Notes under the pieces: generated by a model
Told to the model about the DNA's origin: nothing
What the model saw: the letters and a program-made list of their open reading frames with translations, nothing else
Databases searched by the model: none
Translations under genes and position numbers: made by a program
Source: Triglochin maritima
Taxonomy: Eukaryota > Streptophyta > Magnoliopsida > Alismatales > Juncaginaceae
Assembly (NCBI GenBank): GCA_963682175.1
Contig: OY821772.1
Coordinates: forward strand, 14,624,743 to 14,688,742
Length of the DNA stretch: 64,000 nucleotides
Direction of reading: 5' to 3'
Part shown: piece by piece, positions 32,532-43,355 of the stretch
Layout: every line of letters starts with the position of its first letter
How positions within the stretch are numbered: the stretch's first letter is position 1

Positions 32532-33952
32532 TGTTGGCTTTTAGGCCTTAATCCATATTGTTTTTGTTGATAATCAAATTGATCTCAATCAATCAACCTT
32601 ATCAATTTAAGTGGGCAAATATGATTTCATGCATTGCATATATACTTGTATACTTGCAATCATCTCAATAGATTGATCAAGAGAATGAGCATTGGGACAA
32701 AGACATCAAGGATGAAGATTTGTAATCAAAGCTTAAGGAGAAGACTTGTAATTTTTTATGTATTGAGTCCATAGGATCATATGTAAACTTGAGCACTAGA
32801 ATTCCGTCCCAGCCAAGTTAAGTCGACCGAATTGCCTTGGACCTTAGGATTCTGTCTCAACCAAGTTAGGTCGACCGAACTGCTTTGGATTAGTTTTGGA
32901 GTTTACTCTTTGGAATTGTTGATTTGGTTGACTAAATTGCCTTTGATTAGTTTTGGAGTTTACTCTCTGGAATTGTCGATTAGGTCAACCGAACTGCCTT
33001 GGATTAGTTTTGGAATTTACTCTTTGAAATTGTCGATTAGGTTGACATTAGGTCAACCAAACTGCCTTAGACCAGTTTTCGATTTTACTCCAACGGTCAC
33101 ATTTGAATCTTGCCTACAACAGGCATTTGAACCAAAACTATCAGCGTAAAACCCGTACCTCTTTTCGATCGTCCAAATACACAATGGTCGACCGAACTAA
33201 CCTAAGTTTGAATACAACCAATCTTCACTGTTATATTGAATCGGTGCACCAAACTCTTTTTGGTAAGCCAAAATCTCTATTGATTAAAATTGAAGTCCTT
33301 TTCTAGAGTAACCAAATGGTCATCTGAATGGACTTTGGTTGACCGAACCAACCTATAATTTTGCCCGAGCTTCAATCAAACTCTTTCTTCTCATTGGTTC
33401 ATAACTTCACCAACTCCCCAACAGGTCTATTTGCTTTGAAGTCTATAAAGGCTCATTCAAAAGACACAAACAAGGACTCTACTTTCTCAATTCATCCATA
33501 ATCTTTGTGCTCTCAATTCCCAAACCTTCAAAGCTCAAACACACTCAAAGCTTCATCTTCACCATTTGCATATAAATTCCATATCCAAGTGTGCTCAAGT
33601 TAGAGTGTTTAGATTGTGATTCAACTTCCATATCCAAGAATCACCCAAGTGTTGTAAAGCTTCGAGGAGGCTCCCTCTCAGGTTGTGGGAGGAGACACGA
33701 GTAAGGAGAGGATTGTTTGCGAGGCTCGGTGTTGTAACGATGTTAATCTCGATCTAGAACGAAGATTGGTTAGTGGAACCGTAAGCAGACTCAGAGTATC
33801 GAGCGGGGCTTGCGAGGAGGGCTAGGACTGAGTGTGGTGCCGAACCTCTCCAAATTCGGTGTCCATTTGTGGTTTGCATGTTATTAATCTCTCCTCTTAA
33901 TTTGTTTGAATTCCGTATTTATATCATAATTAGAGGATCATCGATCCTAATA
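32532..33952 (+). repeat. 3' LTR of C2
   Basis: It starts TGTTGGCTTTTAGGCC and ends near ATCGATCCTAATA, about 1421 bp. U3 carries degenerate GGTCGACCGAA/GGTCAACCGAA motifs in ~75-bp repeats (about 32815-33080), and TATAAAGG lies near 33441. The ORF called at 32832-33149 is repeat-derived. Immediately after it, minus-strand gypsy RT begins. GTACC at 33953-33957 matches GTACA at 9147-9151 in four of five bases. Confidence 0.85.
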
Positions 33953-34246
33953 GTACCCAGTTAGCCCTAGGAACCCACTTAAGGCCTTAATGTTCTTGGG
34001 AGTGGCTAACTGACCTTCCTCGATCTCATGCCCAAGATACTCCACTTGGGACACAACAAAATTGCACTTAGAGAACTTGAGGAAGGGAAGGTGTGTCCTG
34101 TAACACCTTTGTTAAAAGCAGTATGTGCTATTGGATACTAGTTTGTAGATGAGTATGTCATAAAAAAGTACTAGCATAAACTGCCTCAAATATGGTCTAA
34201 AATGTCATTCATGAGGTTTTGGAAGGTGAAAAGGGATTAGATAGAC
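33953..34246 (-). pseudogene. Gypsy G pol, piece 2: RT palm and thumb
   Basis: From 34246 downwards the minus strand reads SNPFSPSK, a degenerate FYDILIYK block (the YxDD-type active-site region, here degraded), then LPFLKFSKCNF, VEYLGHEI and FLGLTGY, which is the ordered end of a Ty3/gypsy reverse transcriptase. Stops and shifts are frequent. It follows piece 1 across element E and precedes piece 3 across C2. Part of it (33953-34133) is duplicated at 50753-50933. Confidence 0.8.
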
Positions 34247-35824
34247 TGATTGATCTCGTTTTATATTTAACCGCAAGTGCACGGCCGCGTTGAAGCGGTG
34301 GCAAATACGGGTCGTCCACTGGGAGGTGTGTCGACACTTGGTTTATTCGAAGGCGAGAGGTAAAAAGAAGGGAGAAAGATGTATTACACTAATCTAAACT
34401 ACAAAGCTGAAATGAAATGCAAAGGAAATGAAGATAAGCAATAAAACTAAACCCCAAAGGGGGTAGAGAACTGATGTGAACATAAAGATGTGTGTGTGTG
34501 TGTGTGTTCAATTAAGCTCCTCACAACATGTAGTGCATGAAATCATAAAACTACATCCAATCTTGCCTCTACATGAATTAAGATAAGACTACATCATTAA
34601 AACATACAAGACAATGATTGGAATGAAGCTACATGAACTCAAGTATAAAGACTAGACCCTACTATGCCTCTACATGAATTAAGATGACTACATCATTAAA
34701 ACATACAAGACATTAGCTAAGGAAAAGGCAACAAGAGTACATACACTACAAATTGTGTTTCCAACATTAACTTCATCCATATCCTAACTTTATCATTCCC
34801 CATAAAATAGGTCCACTAATCAAAGCATAAGCTAAGCTTCATTCAAGAGCATTAGCATATCAAAGATAAGAGTGGAGACCCATTAGATGGTTATGGAAAT
34901 CATATAAAGCTCAAGGGATAAAAATAACACACACTTAATACACTACATTATTATATCACATATTTCTCCACCCCCCAAATGGGGATGGAACTACTCACTA
35001 CTCATTACACTAACTAATTTAGCAAAGGAAAGCATAATACTGAAATGAAATTTATACTACTTAAGCAAGAAATATTAAAGAAGCATAAAACTAAACAAAT
35101 AAACAAGCATGCAAAGGAAAGGAAATTAAACTAAGAGAGAAACAACATCATTAAAAGAAAACTTATATGATTAACTCACTCAATTACAAGCAGCTCTTCC
35201 TCCACTAGAGTTTTGCTTCAAGGCTTCACTCTTAGTAGGGAAGATGGCCACCAAGAGGGAGATGGATACAATGGGAGGTGAAGAGTTCTATTTATAAGCA
35301 TGGAAAAAGCTAATCCGGGACAATCCCCCGATGTGGGACTAAACCAATACCAAAAATACACTAAGAATACACTAATACACGTGCTACAGAAAACTAGATG
35401 GATTCTGGGCTAAATGGACCGCCAATTAGCGGTTCCAGACCGCCAATTGGCGGTCTATAAAGTTTAGATCCGTCTGGTTTTCTTTGTGGGCTTTTCTTGA
35501 AGTGTTTCTTGGTCTTAGATGCATCTGGTTGGTTTATTGGAGCTCCGACCCGAATCGAATTGACAAAATACTCCTCATGATGGTGTGGAGTTTCCTGTTT
35601 TGCTCTTAGGTCCTTCTGTCTTACGATCAGGTCCTTCCCCCTTGCATCTTGGTCCCCAGGTCTCACAATTAGGTCCTTTTTTCCTGCTTTTGGGTCCTTT
35701 CATGGCTCTTCTCTTCAAACCTACTTATTTCTGAAAACTAAACATAAAACTCGTCACATAGCATTGCTTAGGTGTAAGATAATGGATATAAGGTACAAAT
35801 ATAAGCATGAAATGATGTCAATCA
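34247..35824 (-). repeat. LTR1 of element E (3' outer LTR)
   Basis: It is 1578 bp, ending in element sense ATCAATCA (34247) and starting TGATTGACATC (35824). U3 holds palindromes at 35417-35434 (imperfect) and 35438-35455 (perfect). The inverted USE/TATA block is at 35289-35340. A (TG)n run near 34491-34508 is longer than in LTR2. The small ORF 35394-35666 is not credible. Confidence 0.9.
35289..35340 (-). promoter_or_regulatory. USE plus TATA in LTR1 of E
   Basis: On the minus strand AGTCCCACATCG (35340-35329) precedes TATAAATA (35296-35289) with 32 bases between. LTR2 and LTR3 have the same arrangement near 38534-38585 and 44388-44440. Confidence 0.7.
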
Positions 35825-37496
35825 AATACCCCCACACCTAAGTTTTTGCTAGTCTCGAGCAAAACAAAGAAAGGAAAAAGCATACGAAAAACAAGAAATC
35901 CTAACTCACTTTCGTAGGAATCACGGTTGCACTTAGCACGTGCAACAAGCCGTTAAACCTCCTTGTTGCCAAGGAGGAGGAGTGGTGTCTCCTGAGGGTT
36001 TTCAGCGGATATACCCACAAAATCCGAACAAGATGCATTAATCAATCTAGCTACACGACTCGTTGGACTTATTTTGTCGATCATGGAATGCGGTAATACT
36101 ACGGGTCGACTCTATATATGTAATCAGTCCACACACCTAGCCTAATGAGTTATTCGTGAGAGTTAACTAAGGAATTAAGTGAAAGACATGGGCAACCTTA
36201 ACTTCTGAATGTGAAACAAAGTGTAAAGTCCATTTTGGTTCTTATTTGACTCTTCTTTTCTTTTTCTTTTTTTCTTTTTCTGTTCTTTCTTCTCTTTTTT
36301 TTCTTTTTCTTTGGAGCATTTATTAGTTGGTGTTTGATTCTCCCAGGGTCAGGTTTCGTGCATCATTGCCTATGAGGACTTACACTATCACGTACACCTT
36401 CCCCCAAATCTCCACATAGGGCGATCCCTACCACCCGTGTAACGGGAGTTCGGTCGGTGCATCCCAAGTCAGATGACTCGAAAGCACCAGGCACAAAGTC
36501 CCCTCAGACCTACTTTCCCGAGTGATAGGAGCCGTGCGAGAAGAGAGAACACCACTTATTTATTCATTTATCTACATGGGAACCAAAACCCCTACACTTA
36601 AGTTTCACAAAAAGAGATTAAGGGCCCTTGACTACGACAAACTTCCTTATACTAACAGACACGAATTATTTACTCACTAGGTTCAGGGTGGACTTATTTA
36701 AATGTTTGAGTGCTGAAACCCTATGATTACACGCCCCCCGAGGGAAAACCGGGGTGCATCCTAACGACTCGATAAGACCTAAAGCCAGTAAACTAGAAAT
36801 CCTAATGCATCAAGTTCAAGACAATTTTGGGAGCTTTCTTTTTACTTTGCCTCTCAACGGTTTTGCACATGCTAAACACACGCAAAACCCACAAAACATT
36901 TTCTTTCGAAAACACATGAAGATTTTGAAAGAAATGTGAAAATTTGAAGCACTAGGCAAGCAAAAGAAGACAAGTCACCCAAGGATCATGGCAAGCAGAT
37001 ATATCGATATTAAATGCAGCACACTATCATGACCCTAACAATGCAAACAAAAGAAAACAAAATCAAAGGAAAAAGACTCAACTATGTACACACGTAAAAC
37101 ACCCCCCCACACCTACTTCATACATTGTCCTCAATGAATGTGAACAAGATACTACATGGATACATGCATGAAAAAGGAACGATCTCACCAACATGAAGTA
37201 CAAAGGGACGTTCGGGGTCATGTTGATGGACACAAACCCAAATTCCCTCAAAACCTGTGAGAAGCTGAAGAAGGGAGACAAATACGTGAAAGAAATGGGG
37301 CCCAAATACTCAAGGGTTGGGGCCCACAACAATCGATGCTCACTGAAGGAGTCTTCTTTTTTCTTTTTTTTTTCTTTTTTTTTATATAACTATGTACAAA
37401 CATGAAAGCTCAACCACTCATGTAGGAGCATGAATGGTTGAGTGCGAGGGAGGTTCATGAAGGAACATGACCTCCCCGGCAACGGCGCCAAAAACT
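35825..37496 (-). other. Internal region 1 of E: no ORF, only primer site, 3' region and polypurine tract
   Basis: The primer site, TGGCGCCGTTGCCGGGGA, is at 37490-37473. Within 80 bases of it the sequence enters the 3' untranslated region known from A, B and region 2, so leader and ORF are missing. An inverted repeat, CAACCACTCATG against CATGAATGGTTG (about 37413-37442), lies at the deletion point. The G-rich tracts are at about 37094-37112 (internal) and next to 35825 (terminal). The ORFs called here (36754-36939, 37193-37405) run antisense to the conserved 3' region. Confidence 0.8.
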
Positions 37497-39069
37497 TGAT
37501 TGATCTCGTTTTATATTTAACCGCAAGTGCACGGCCGCGTTGAAGCGGTGGCAAATACGGGTCGTCCACTGGGAGGTGTGTCGACACTTGGTTTATTCGA
37601 AGGCGAGAGGTAAAAAGAAGGGAGAAAGATGTATTACACTAATCTAAACTACAAAGCTGAAATGAAATGCAAAGGAAATGAAGATAAGCAATAAAACTAA
37701 ACCCCAAAGGGGGTAGAGAACTGATGTGAACATAAAGATGTGTGTGTGTGTGTTCAATTAAGCTCCTCACAACATGTAGTGCATGAAATCATAAAACTAC
37801 ATCCAATCTTGCCTCTACATGAATTAAGATAAGACTACATCATTAAAACATACAAGACAATGATTGGAATGAAGCTACATGAACTCAAGTATAAAGACTA
37901 GACCCTACTATGCCTCTACATGAATTAAGATGACTACATCATTAAAACATACAAGACATTAGCTAAGGAAAAGGCAACAAGAGTACATACACTACAAATT
38001 GTGTTTCCAACATTAACTTCATCCATATCCTAACTTTATCATTCCCCATAAAATAGGTCCACTAATCAAAGCATAAGCTAAGCTTCATTCAAGAGCATTA
38101 GCATATCAAAGATAAGAGTGGAGACCCATTAGATGGTTATGGAAATCATATAAAGCTCAAGGGATAAAAATAACACACACTTAATACACTACATTATTAT
38201 ATCACATATTTCTCCACCCCCCAAATGGGGATGGAACTACTCACTACTCATTACACTAACTAATTTAGCAAAGGAAAGCATAATACTGAAATGAAATTTA
38301 TACTACTTAAGCAAGAAATATTAAAGAAGCATAAAACTAAACAAATAAACAAGCATGCAAAGGAAAGGAAATTAAACTAAGAGAGAAACAACATCATTAA
38401 AAGAAAACTTATATGATTAACTCACTCAATTACAAGCAGCTCTTCCTCCACTAGAGTTTTGCTTCAAGGCTTCACTCCTTAGTAGAGAGAATGCCACCAA
38501 GCAATGGGTAATTACAATGGAAGGTGAAGAGTTCTATTTATAAGCATGGAAAAAGCTAATCGGGGACAATCCCCCGATGTGGGACTAAACCAATACCAAA
38601 AATAGCCTAAACGAACATTAATACAAGTCCAGGAGAAATTTCGACGGATCCTGAGCAATATGGACCGCCAATTAGCGGTTCAAGACCGCCAATTGGCGGT
38701 CCAAAATCTTCGGATCGTGTTGGAATTTGTTGTGGGCTTTTCTTTCTGGTATTGTTGGTCTTTGATGCGGTTACTTGACTTGTTGGAGCTCCGACCCGAC
38801 TCGAATTGGTAAAATACTCCCCATGATGGTGTGGAGTATTCTGTTTTGCTCTTAGGTCCTTCGGTCTTACGATCAGGTCCTTCTCCCTTGCATCTCGGTC
38901 CCCAGGTCTCACAATTAAGTCCTTTTTCCTGCTTTTGGGTCCTTTCATGGCTCTTCTCTTCAAACCTCTTTATTTCTGAAAACTAAACATAAAACTCGTC
39001 ACGTAGCATTGCTTAGGTGTAAGATAATGGATATAAGATACAAATATAAGCATGAAATGATGTCAATCA
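37497..39069 (-). repeat. LTR2 of element E (middle, chimeric)
   Basis: It is 1573 bp. From 37497 to about 38476 it is almost identical to LTR1; from about 38480 to 39069 it is almost identical to LTR3 and not to LTR1. The switch lies at GGCTTCACTC/CTTAGTAGAGAG. In element sense, U3 is of LTR3 type and R/U5 of LTR1 type. Confidence 0.9.
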
Positions 39070-40726
39070 AATACCCCCACACCTAAGTTTTTGCTAGTCC
39101 CGAGCAAAACAAAGAAAGAGAAAAGCAAACGAGAAACAAGAAATCCTAACTCACTTTCGTAGGAATCACGGTTGCACTTAGCACGTGCAACAAGCCGTTA
39201 AACCTCTTTGTTGCCAAGGAGGAGGAGTGTTGTCTCCTGAGGGTTTTCAGCGGATATACCCACAAAATCCGAACAAGATGCATTATTCAATCTAGACACT
39301 CGACTCGTTGGACTTATGTTGTTGATCATTGGACGCGGTAATCCTACGAGCCGACTCTATATAGGTAATCAGTCCACACACATAACTTAATGAACCCTTC
39401 GTGTTAGTTAAATAAGGAATTAAGTGAAAGACATGGACAACCTCAAGATCCTCAAGTGATACAAAGTGTAAGGTCCATTAAGGTTCTTATTTGCATTACC
39501 ATATATTTTTTTTCTTTTTGTTTATTTTCACATTTTTTTCTTTTTTTTTCTTCTTTTTATTAGTTGGAGCTTCGTTCTCCCAGGGTCAGGTTTCGTGCAT
39601 CATTGCCCATGAGGACTTACACTATCACGTACACCTTTCACCAAATCTCCACATAGGGCAATCCCTACCACCCGTGTAACGGGAGTTCGGTCGGCGCATC
39701 CCATGTCAGATGACTCGAAAGCACCAGGCACAAAGTCCCCTCAGACCTACTTTCCCGAGTGATAGGAGCCGTGCGAGAAGAGAGAACATCTACTCACTTA
39801 TTTCTTATCTACACATGAACCAAAACCCCTACACTAATGTCTCACAACAAGATTAAGAGGGTCCTTGACTACAACAAACTTCCTAAATTAACAAACACGA
39901 ATTATTGACTCACTAGGTTCAGGGTGGACTTCTTTGAATGTTTGAGCACTGAAACCCTATGATTACTCACCCCCAAAGGAAAACTGGGGTGCATCCTAAC
40001 GACTCGATAAATCCTAAAGCCACTGTACTAGATATCCTAATGCATCAAGTTCAAGACAATTTTGGGAGCTTTCTTTTTACTTTGCCTCTCAACGGTTTTG
40101 CACATGCTAAACACACGCAAAACCCACAAAACATTTTCTTTCGCAAACACATGAAGATTTTGAAAGAAATGTGAAAATTTTGAAGCACTAGGCAAGCAAA
40201 AGAAGACAAGTCACCCAAGGATCATGGCAAGCAGATATATCGATATTAAATGCAGCACACTAACATGACCCTAAAAATGCAAACAAAAGAAAACAAAATC
40301 AAAAGAAAAGACTCGACTATGTACACACGTAAAACACCCCCCCCACACCTACTTCATGCATTGTCCTCAATGAATGCAAGCAAGATACTACATGGATTGA
40401 TGCATAAAAAGGAGAGATCTCACCAACATGAAGTACAAAGGGAAGTGCAAGGTCATGTTGATGGACACAACCCGAATTCCCTCAAAACCTGTGAGATGCT
40501 AAAGAAGGGATACAAATACGTCAAAGAAGTGGGGCCCAAATACTCAAGGGTTGGGGCCCACAACAATCGATGCTCACTGAAGGAGTCTTTTATTGTACTT
40601 CTTTTTTTTCTTTTTCTTTTCTTTTCTCTTTTTTTGTTTTTTTTGTTTTTTTTATATAACTATGTACAAACATAAGTTCCCATCTTCATTTGTCAAAAGA
40701 CATCAAATGGGAACCACAAGAGTGGG
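39070..40726 (-). other. 3' untranslated region of E internal region 2
   Basis: It is homologous to 2502-4121 and 26290-27879. The terminal tract reads CCCCCACACCTAAG on the plus strand next to 39070. The internal tract, CCCCCCCCACACCTACTTC, is at about 40337-40356, next to CATTGTCCTC. A T-rich run precedes the ORF end. No gene is supported. Confidence 0.75.
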
Positions 40727-42232
40727 TCAATGCACTTGAAAAGGGAACATGACACCACGCGGGGCCAGAATACTCATGCGTGGGCCCCCTTCACAAAGAG
40801 CACCAGATGAAATGAGAGGTTCGTGAATTGGACGCAAAGGCGTCTCATTCAAAGGATCAAACTGAAAGAGCTTGAACCTCTCAAGAGTTTGGGAAATATG
40901 GGGCAACGGAAGAAGAGTTTCTCCCGTTGCGGAACTGAAGTTATGATCATCGATCCAAACTCTCCAACCAACAGGTTGGTGGGTCGGAATGAGGTCAAGC
41001 ACCTCGTTATGCATGTCCAACTCACCAGGAGAACAGGAAGTGGGTCTCATACCCAAGGTATCCTCCAAGGAACTCCTAATACCCTCATGAGTAATGTAGT
41101 TGTTTGATGTTCCATCATTTCCAAGATGATCAGGAACAATAGTGAGAGGCAAACTCTCATCAGGTTGTTTGAAATTGAGGGTGCTAGAGAGCTCTTGCTC
41201 CACCAGAGGTGAGTCCTTAAGAGGCACAACATGAAGATCATGTGGCTCAAGGGCCACGGGACAAAAAGATAAGGCACAATCATGTGCCGACTCATAATGA
41301 AACTGGTCCAAGTTATTCTCAATTTGAATCGAATCCTCCACTAAGTGATCGTGAATTGAAACCCCAAGTCCCTCAGACTGACTAGGAGTTTGACTTTGAA
41401 AGATTGTGCTTTGAATTTGTGGATGTGGTGGTGGTTCGATATCAAAAGATGAATTCTCATGTTGACAAGAAAAGTTACCCTCCTCACGTTCATGGAATTG
41501 TTGTGTCATCTGGCTCACTTGCATTTCCATGGTTTGCAAGGAATTCAAGTTGGACTTCAATAAGTTTTGTGTGGTTTCCATGAATGTTTGGAGAGTTTGT
41601 TTCAAGGAATCAGGTATGCGGTCAACGATGGGGTCCAAGTCAGAGCTTGGGAAATTTTGGGGTTGGGTGTTGATGGGCTGAGAATGAGTCCAATGATTTG
41701 GAGTGGGGTGCTGGTAGAATTCTGGGTATTCGGGAGGAGGATACTGGAGTGAATATGAAGTATAAGAATTTGAATAAGAATTGTTTCCCCATGAATCCAT
41801 CACTTTCGGGTTGTACGCGGATGCGTAATGGTCATATTGAGCATTTTGGGAAAATGTATGCTCATACTCAGGCTCTGGGGGAACATAAGGACATTCCCCG
41901 ATATTATGACCACTCAACCCACAACAATCGCACTGTATGGCTACTGGAGCCACTGGTGCACTCATGTCGTCTACCGCATGCATGAAAGAGGCCAAAGTTT
42001 GTTGCCCAGAGTATGATCCAACATAACTAGATGGAGATCTAGCCGTCGGTGCCTCTCTCATATCACCCCTATATGAAGATTGCTCAGTCACATAATGAAG
42101 ATCATCCCAACCGTACGGGGTGTTCGTCTGAGCCACCCCAGGTTGCATGGGTCCGGAATACCAGGGAGAATCATCCTGGTCCCAACAATGATATGAATGG
42201 TCGCCCATGTAACCATCCATCTCAACAAACAA
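40727..42232 (-). CDS. Intact gag-like zinc-knuckle protein of element E (501 aa)
   Basis: This is the only uninterrupted ORF of the group in the window, from ATG 42232 to stop 40727. An acidic, aromatic N-terminus (HCWDQDDSPWY) leads to a CCHC knuckle, CDCCGLSGHNIGEC, at residues 101-114. A Tyr/Pro/Ser-rich stretch follows (about 120-200), then an amphipathic helical segment (206-250) ending QMTQQFHEREEGNF, which resembles the end of Athila gag, an acidic middle, and a C-terminal domain with GWRVWIDDH and the end VMFPFQVH. Capsid, protease and polymerase are absent. A methionine four codons in (42220) fits the A copy better as start. It may bind RNA; this is inferred from the knuckle. I do not know its function. 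Confidence 0.8.
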   Translation of the reverse strand: MFVEMDGYMGDHSYHCWDQDDSPWYSGPMQPGVAQTNTPYGWDDLHYVTEQSSYRGDMREAPTARSPSSYVGSYSGQQTLASFMHAVDDMSAPVAPVAIQCDCCGLSGHNIGECPYVPPEPEYEHTFSQNAQYDHYASAYNPKVMDSWGNNSYSNSYTSYSLQYPPPEYPEFYQHPTPNHWTHSQPINTQPQNFPSSDLDPIVDRIPDSLKQTLQTFMETTQNLLKSNLNSLQTMEMQVSQMTQQFHEREEGNFSCQHENSSFDIEPPPHPQIQSTIFQSQTPSQSEGLGVSIHDHLVEDSIQIENNLDQFHYESAHDCALSFCPVALEPHDLHVVPLKDSPLVEQELSSTLNFKQPDESLPLTIVPDHLGNDGTSNNYITHEGIRSSLEDTLGMRPTSCSPGELDMHNEVLDLIPTHQPVGWRVWIDDHNFSSATGETLLPLPHISQTLERFKLFQFDPLNETPLRPIHEPLISSGALCEGGPRMSILAPRGVMFPFQVH

Positions 42233-43331
42233 CTCTCGAGTCGACCACTCTTACCACCACGAGACTAAGCTCGCAAAAAGTGCTCGACTCGACCCTAAAA
42301 CGCTACCAGAGAGTGTAAAGGGGAGGAGACTATAACGTAGAAGAAGGTGAGAAGAAGATGACTCAGAGGAGAAGGGAAGAATCCCTAGAGCTAGCGAAGG
42401 TACAGGGTGAAGGTAGAAGCCTAACTAGCAAGCATGGCTCAAACAATGTAAGGCAATGGGTCCTTAGGCTAGACGACGCCTAACTTCGAGGTCACTAGCC
42501 TCGACACGCCTCACCTCCCTACAACGAGGACCACAATGCCCAGCAAGTGATACCAGATCCGGAGATCCAGTACCTCCTACTATCGACAATGTAGGCAACG
42601 CCGATCAGGTCATGGCGGTCTCAACTAGATTACTCTCCTAGTGCGTCCAAAATCCTAGGGCCAATGTCTACTTGCTTTTAGTTAAGGCTTTACTTGAGTG
42701 TGCTTTTTGGGGCTAAGGGAGGGGTGATGAAATCCCCCACCTTATCTTTGAAGAATATAGGTGATGCCCCTTAAAGATGTTTTGAAATCTTAGGCTAGCA
42801 AGCAACTCACCAAACAAGCACTCACCTCACTCTTGTTTCGATGCAAACCTTACTCACTAATGAATGTCCTAATGCGTGAATGAGTGATAAGGAATGCGTA
42901 CCTCGCTCCAGCAATCAACGACAAAATGTAAAGCAAAGAAAAGAAAGATGCATGCAAGGTCTACATATGATGCATGACCTAGATGGTAAAGAGTCTAATC
43001 TTTTGCTTTGAGTTTTATGGTCCAAGTTGATTAATGGGGGAGTGATTAATGATCTGGGAGCAAACACGAAGTCACAGCATGCAAAATTGGACTCCCAGAT
43101 AACACCAATTACAGAACTAACTACCACAAAAAATTTGGAAGCAGGAAACCCTTACCAGGCCGCCAATTGGCGGTCTCCAACCGCTGATTGGCGGTCCTTT
43201 TGTGGTTTCTCTTCCTGAAACTTCTTCAGTAGCCTCCCCTTGATGTGCTGGTTCCCTGAAACTAAGAAACACTGGAAACAAAAAATTAAAAACCCCTCGA
43301 ATCGTCCAAACCAAGGTCTGGACAGAGCACC
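42233..43331 (-). other. Leader of element E
   Basis: About 1.1 kb lies between primer site and ORF. Two palindrome units are at about 43158-43197. It shares with A and B the non-coding blocks around 42430-42620 (GCGTTGCC/GTCGATAGTAGGAG on the minus strand). Short ORFs here are not conserved. Confidence 0.65.
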
Positions 43332-43349
43332 TCCCCGGCAACGGCGCCA
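43332..43349 (-). promoter_or_regulatory. Primer binding site of element E (tRNA-Asp)
   Basis: On the minus strand it reads TGGCGCCGTTGCCGGGGA, the exact Athila/Calypso-type tRNA-Asp site, six bases inside LTR3. An identical site at 37473-37490 follows LTR2. Confidence 0.9.
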
Positions 43350-43355
43350 AAAACT

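Noticed and set aside
36754..37405. ORFs in the internal regions of E and antisense copies in A and B (for example 3026-3241, 39959-40174)
   Set aside because: The same non-coding 3' region yields similar short ORFs on the antisense strand in every copy, with frame breaks between copies; they are shadows of conserved UTR sequence.
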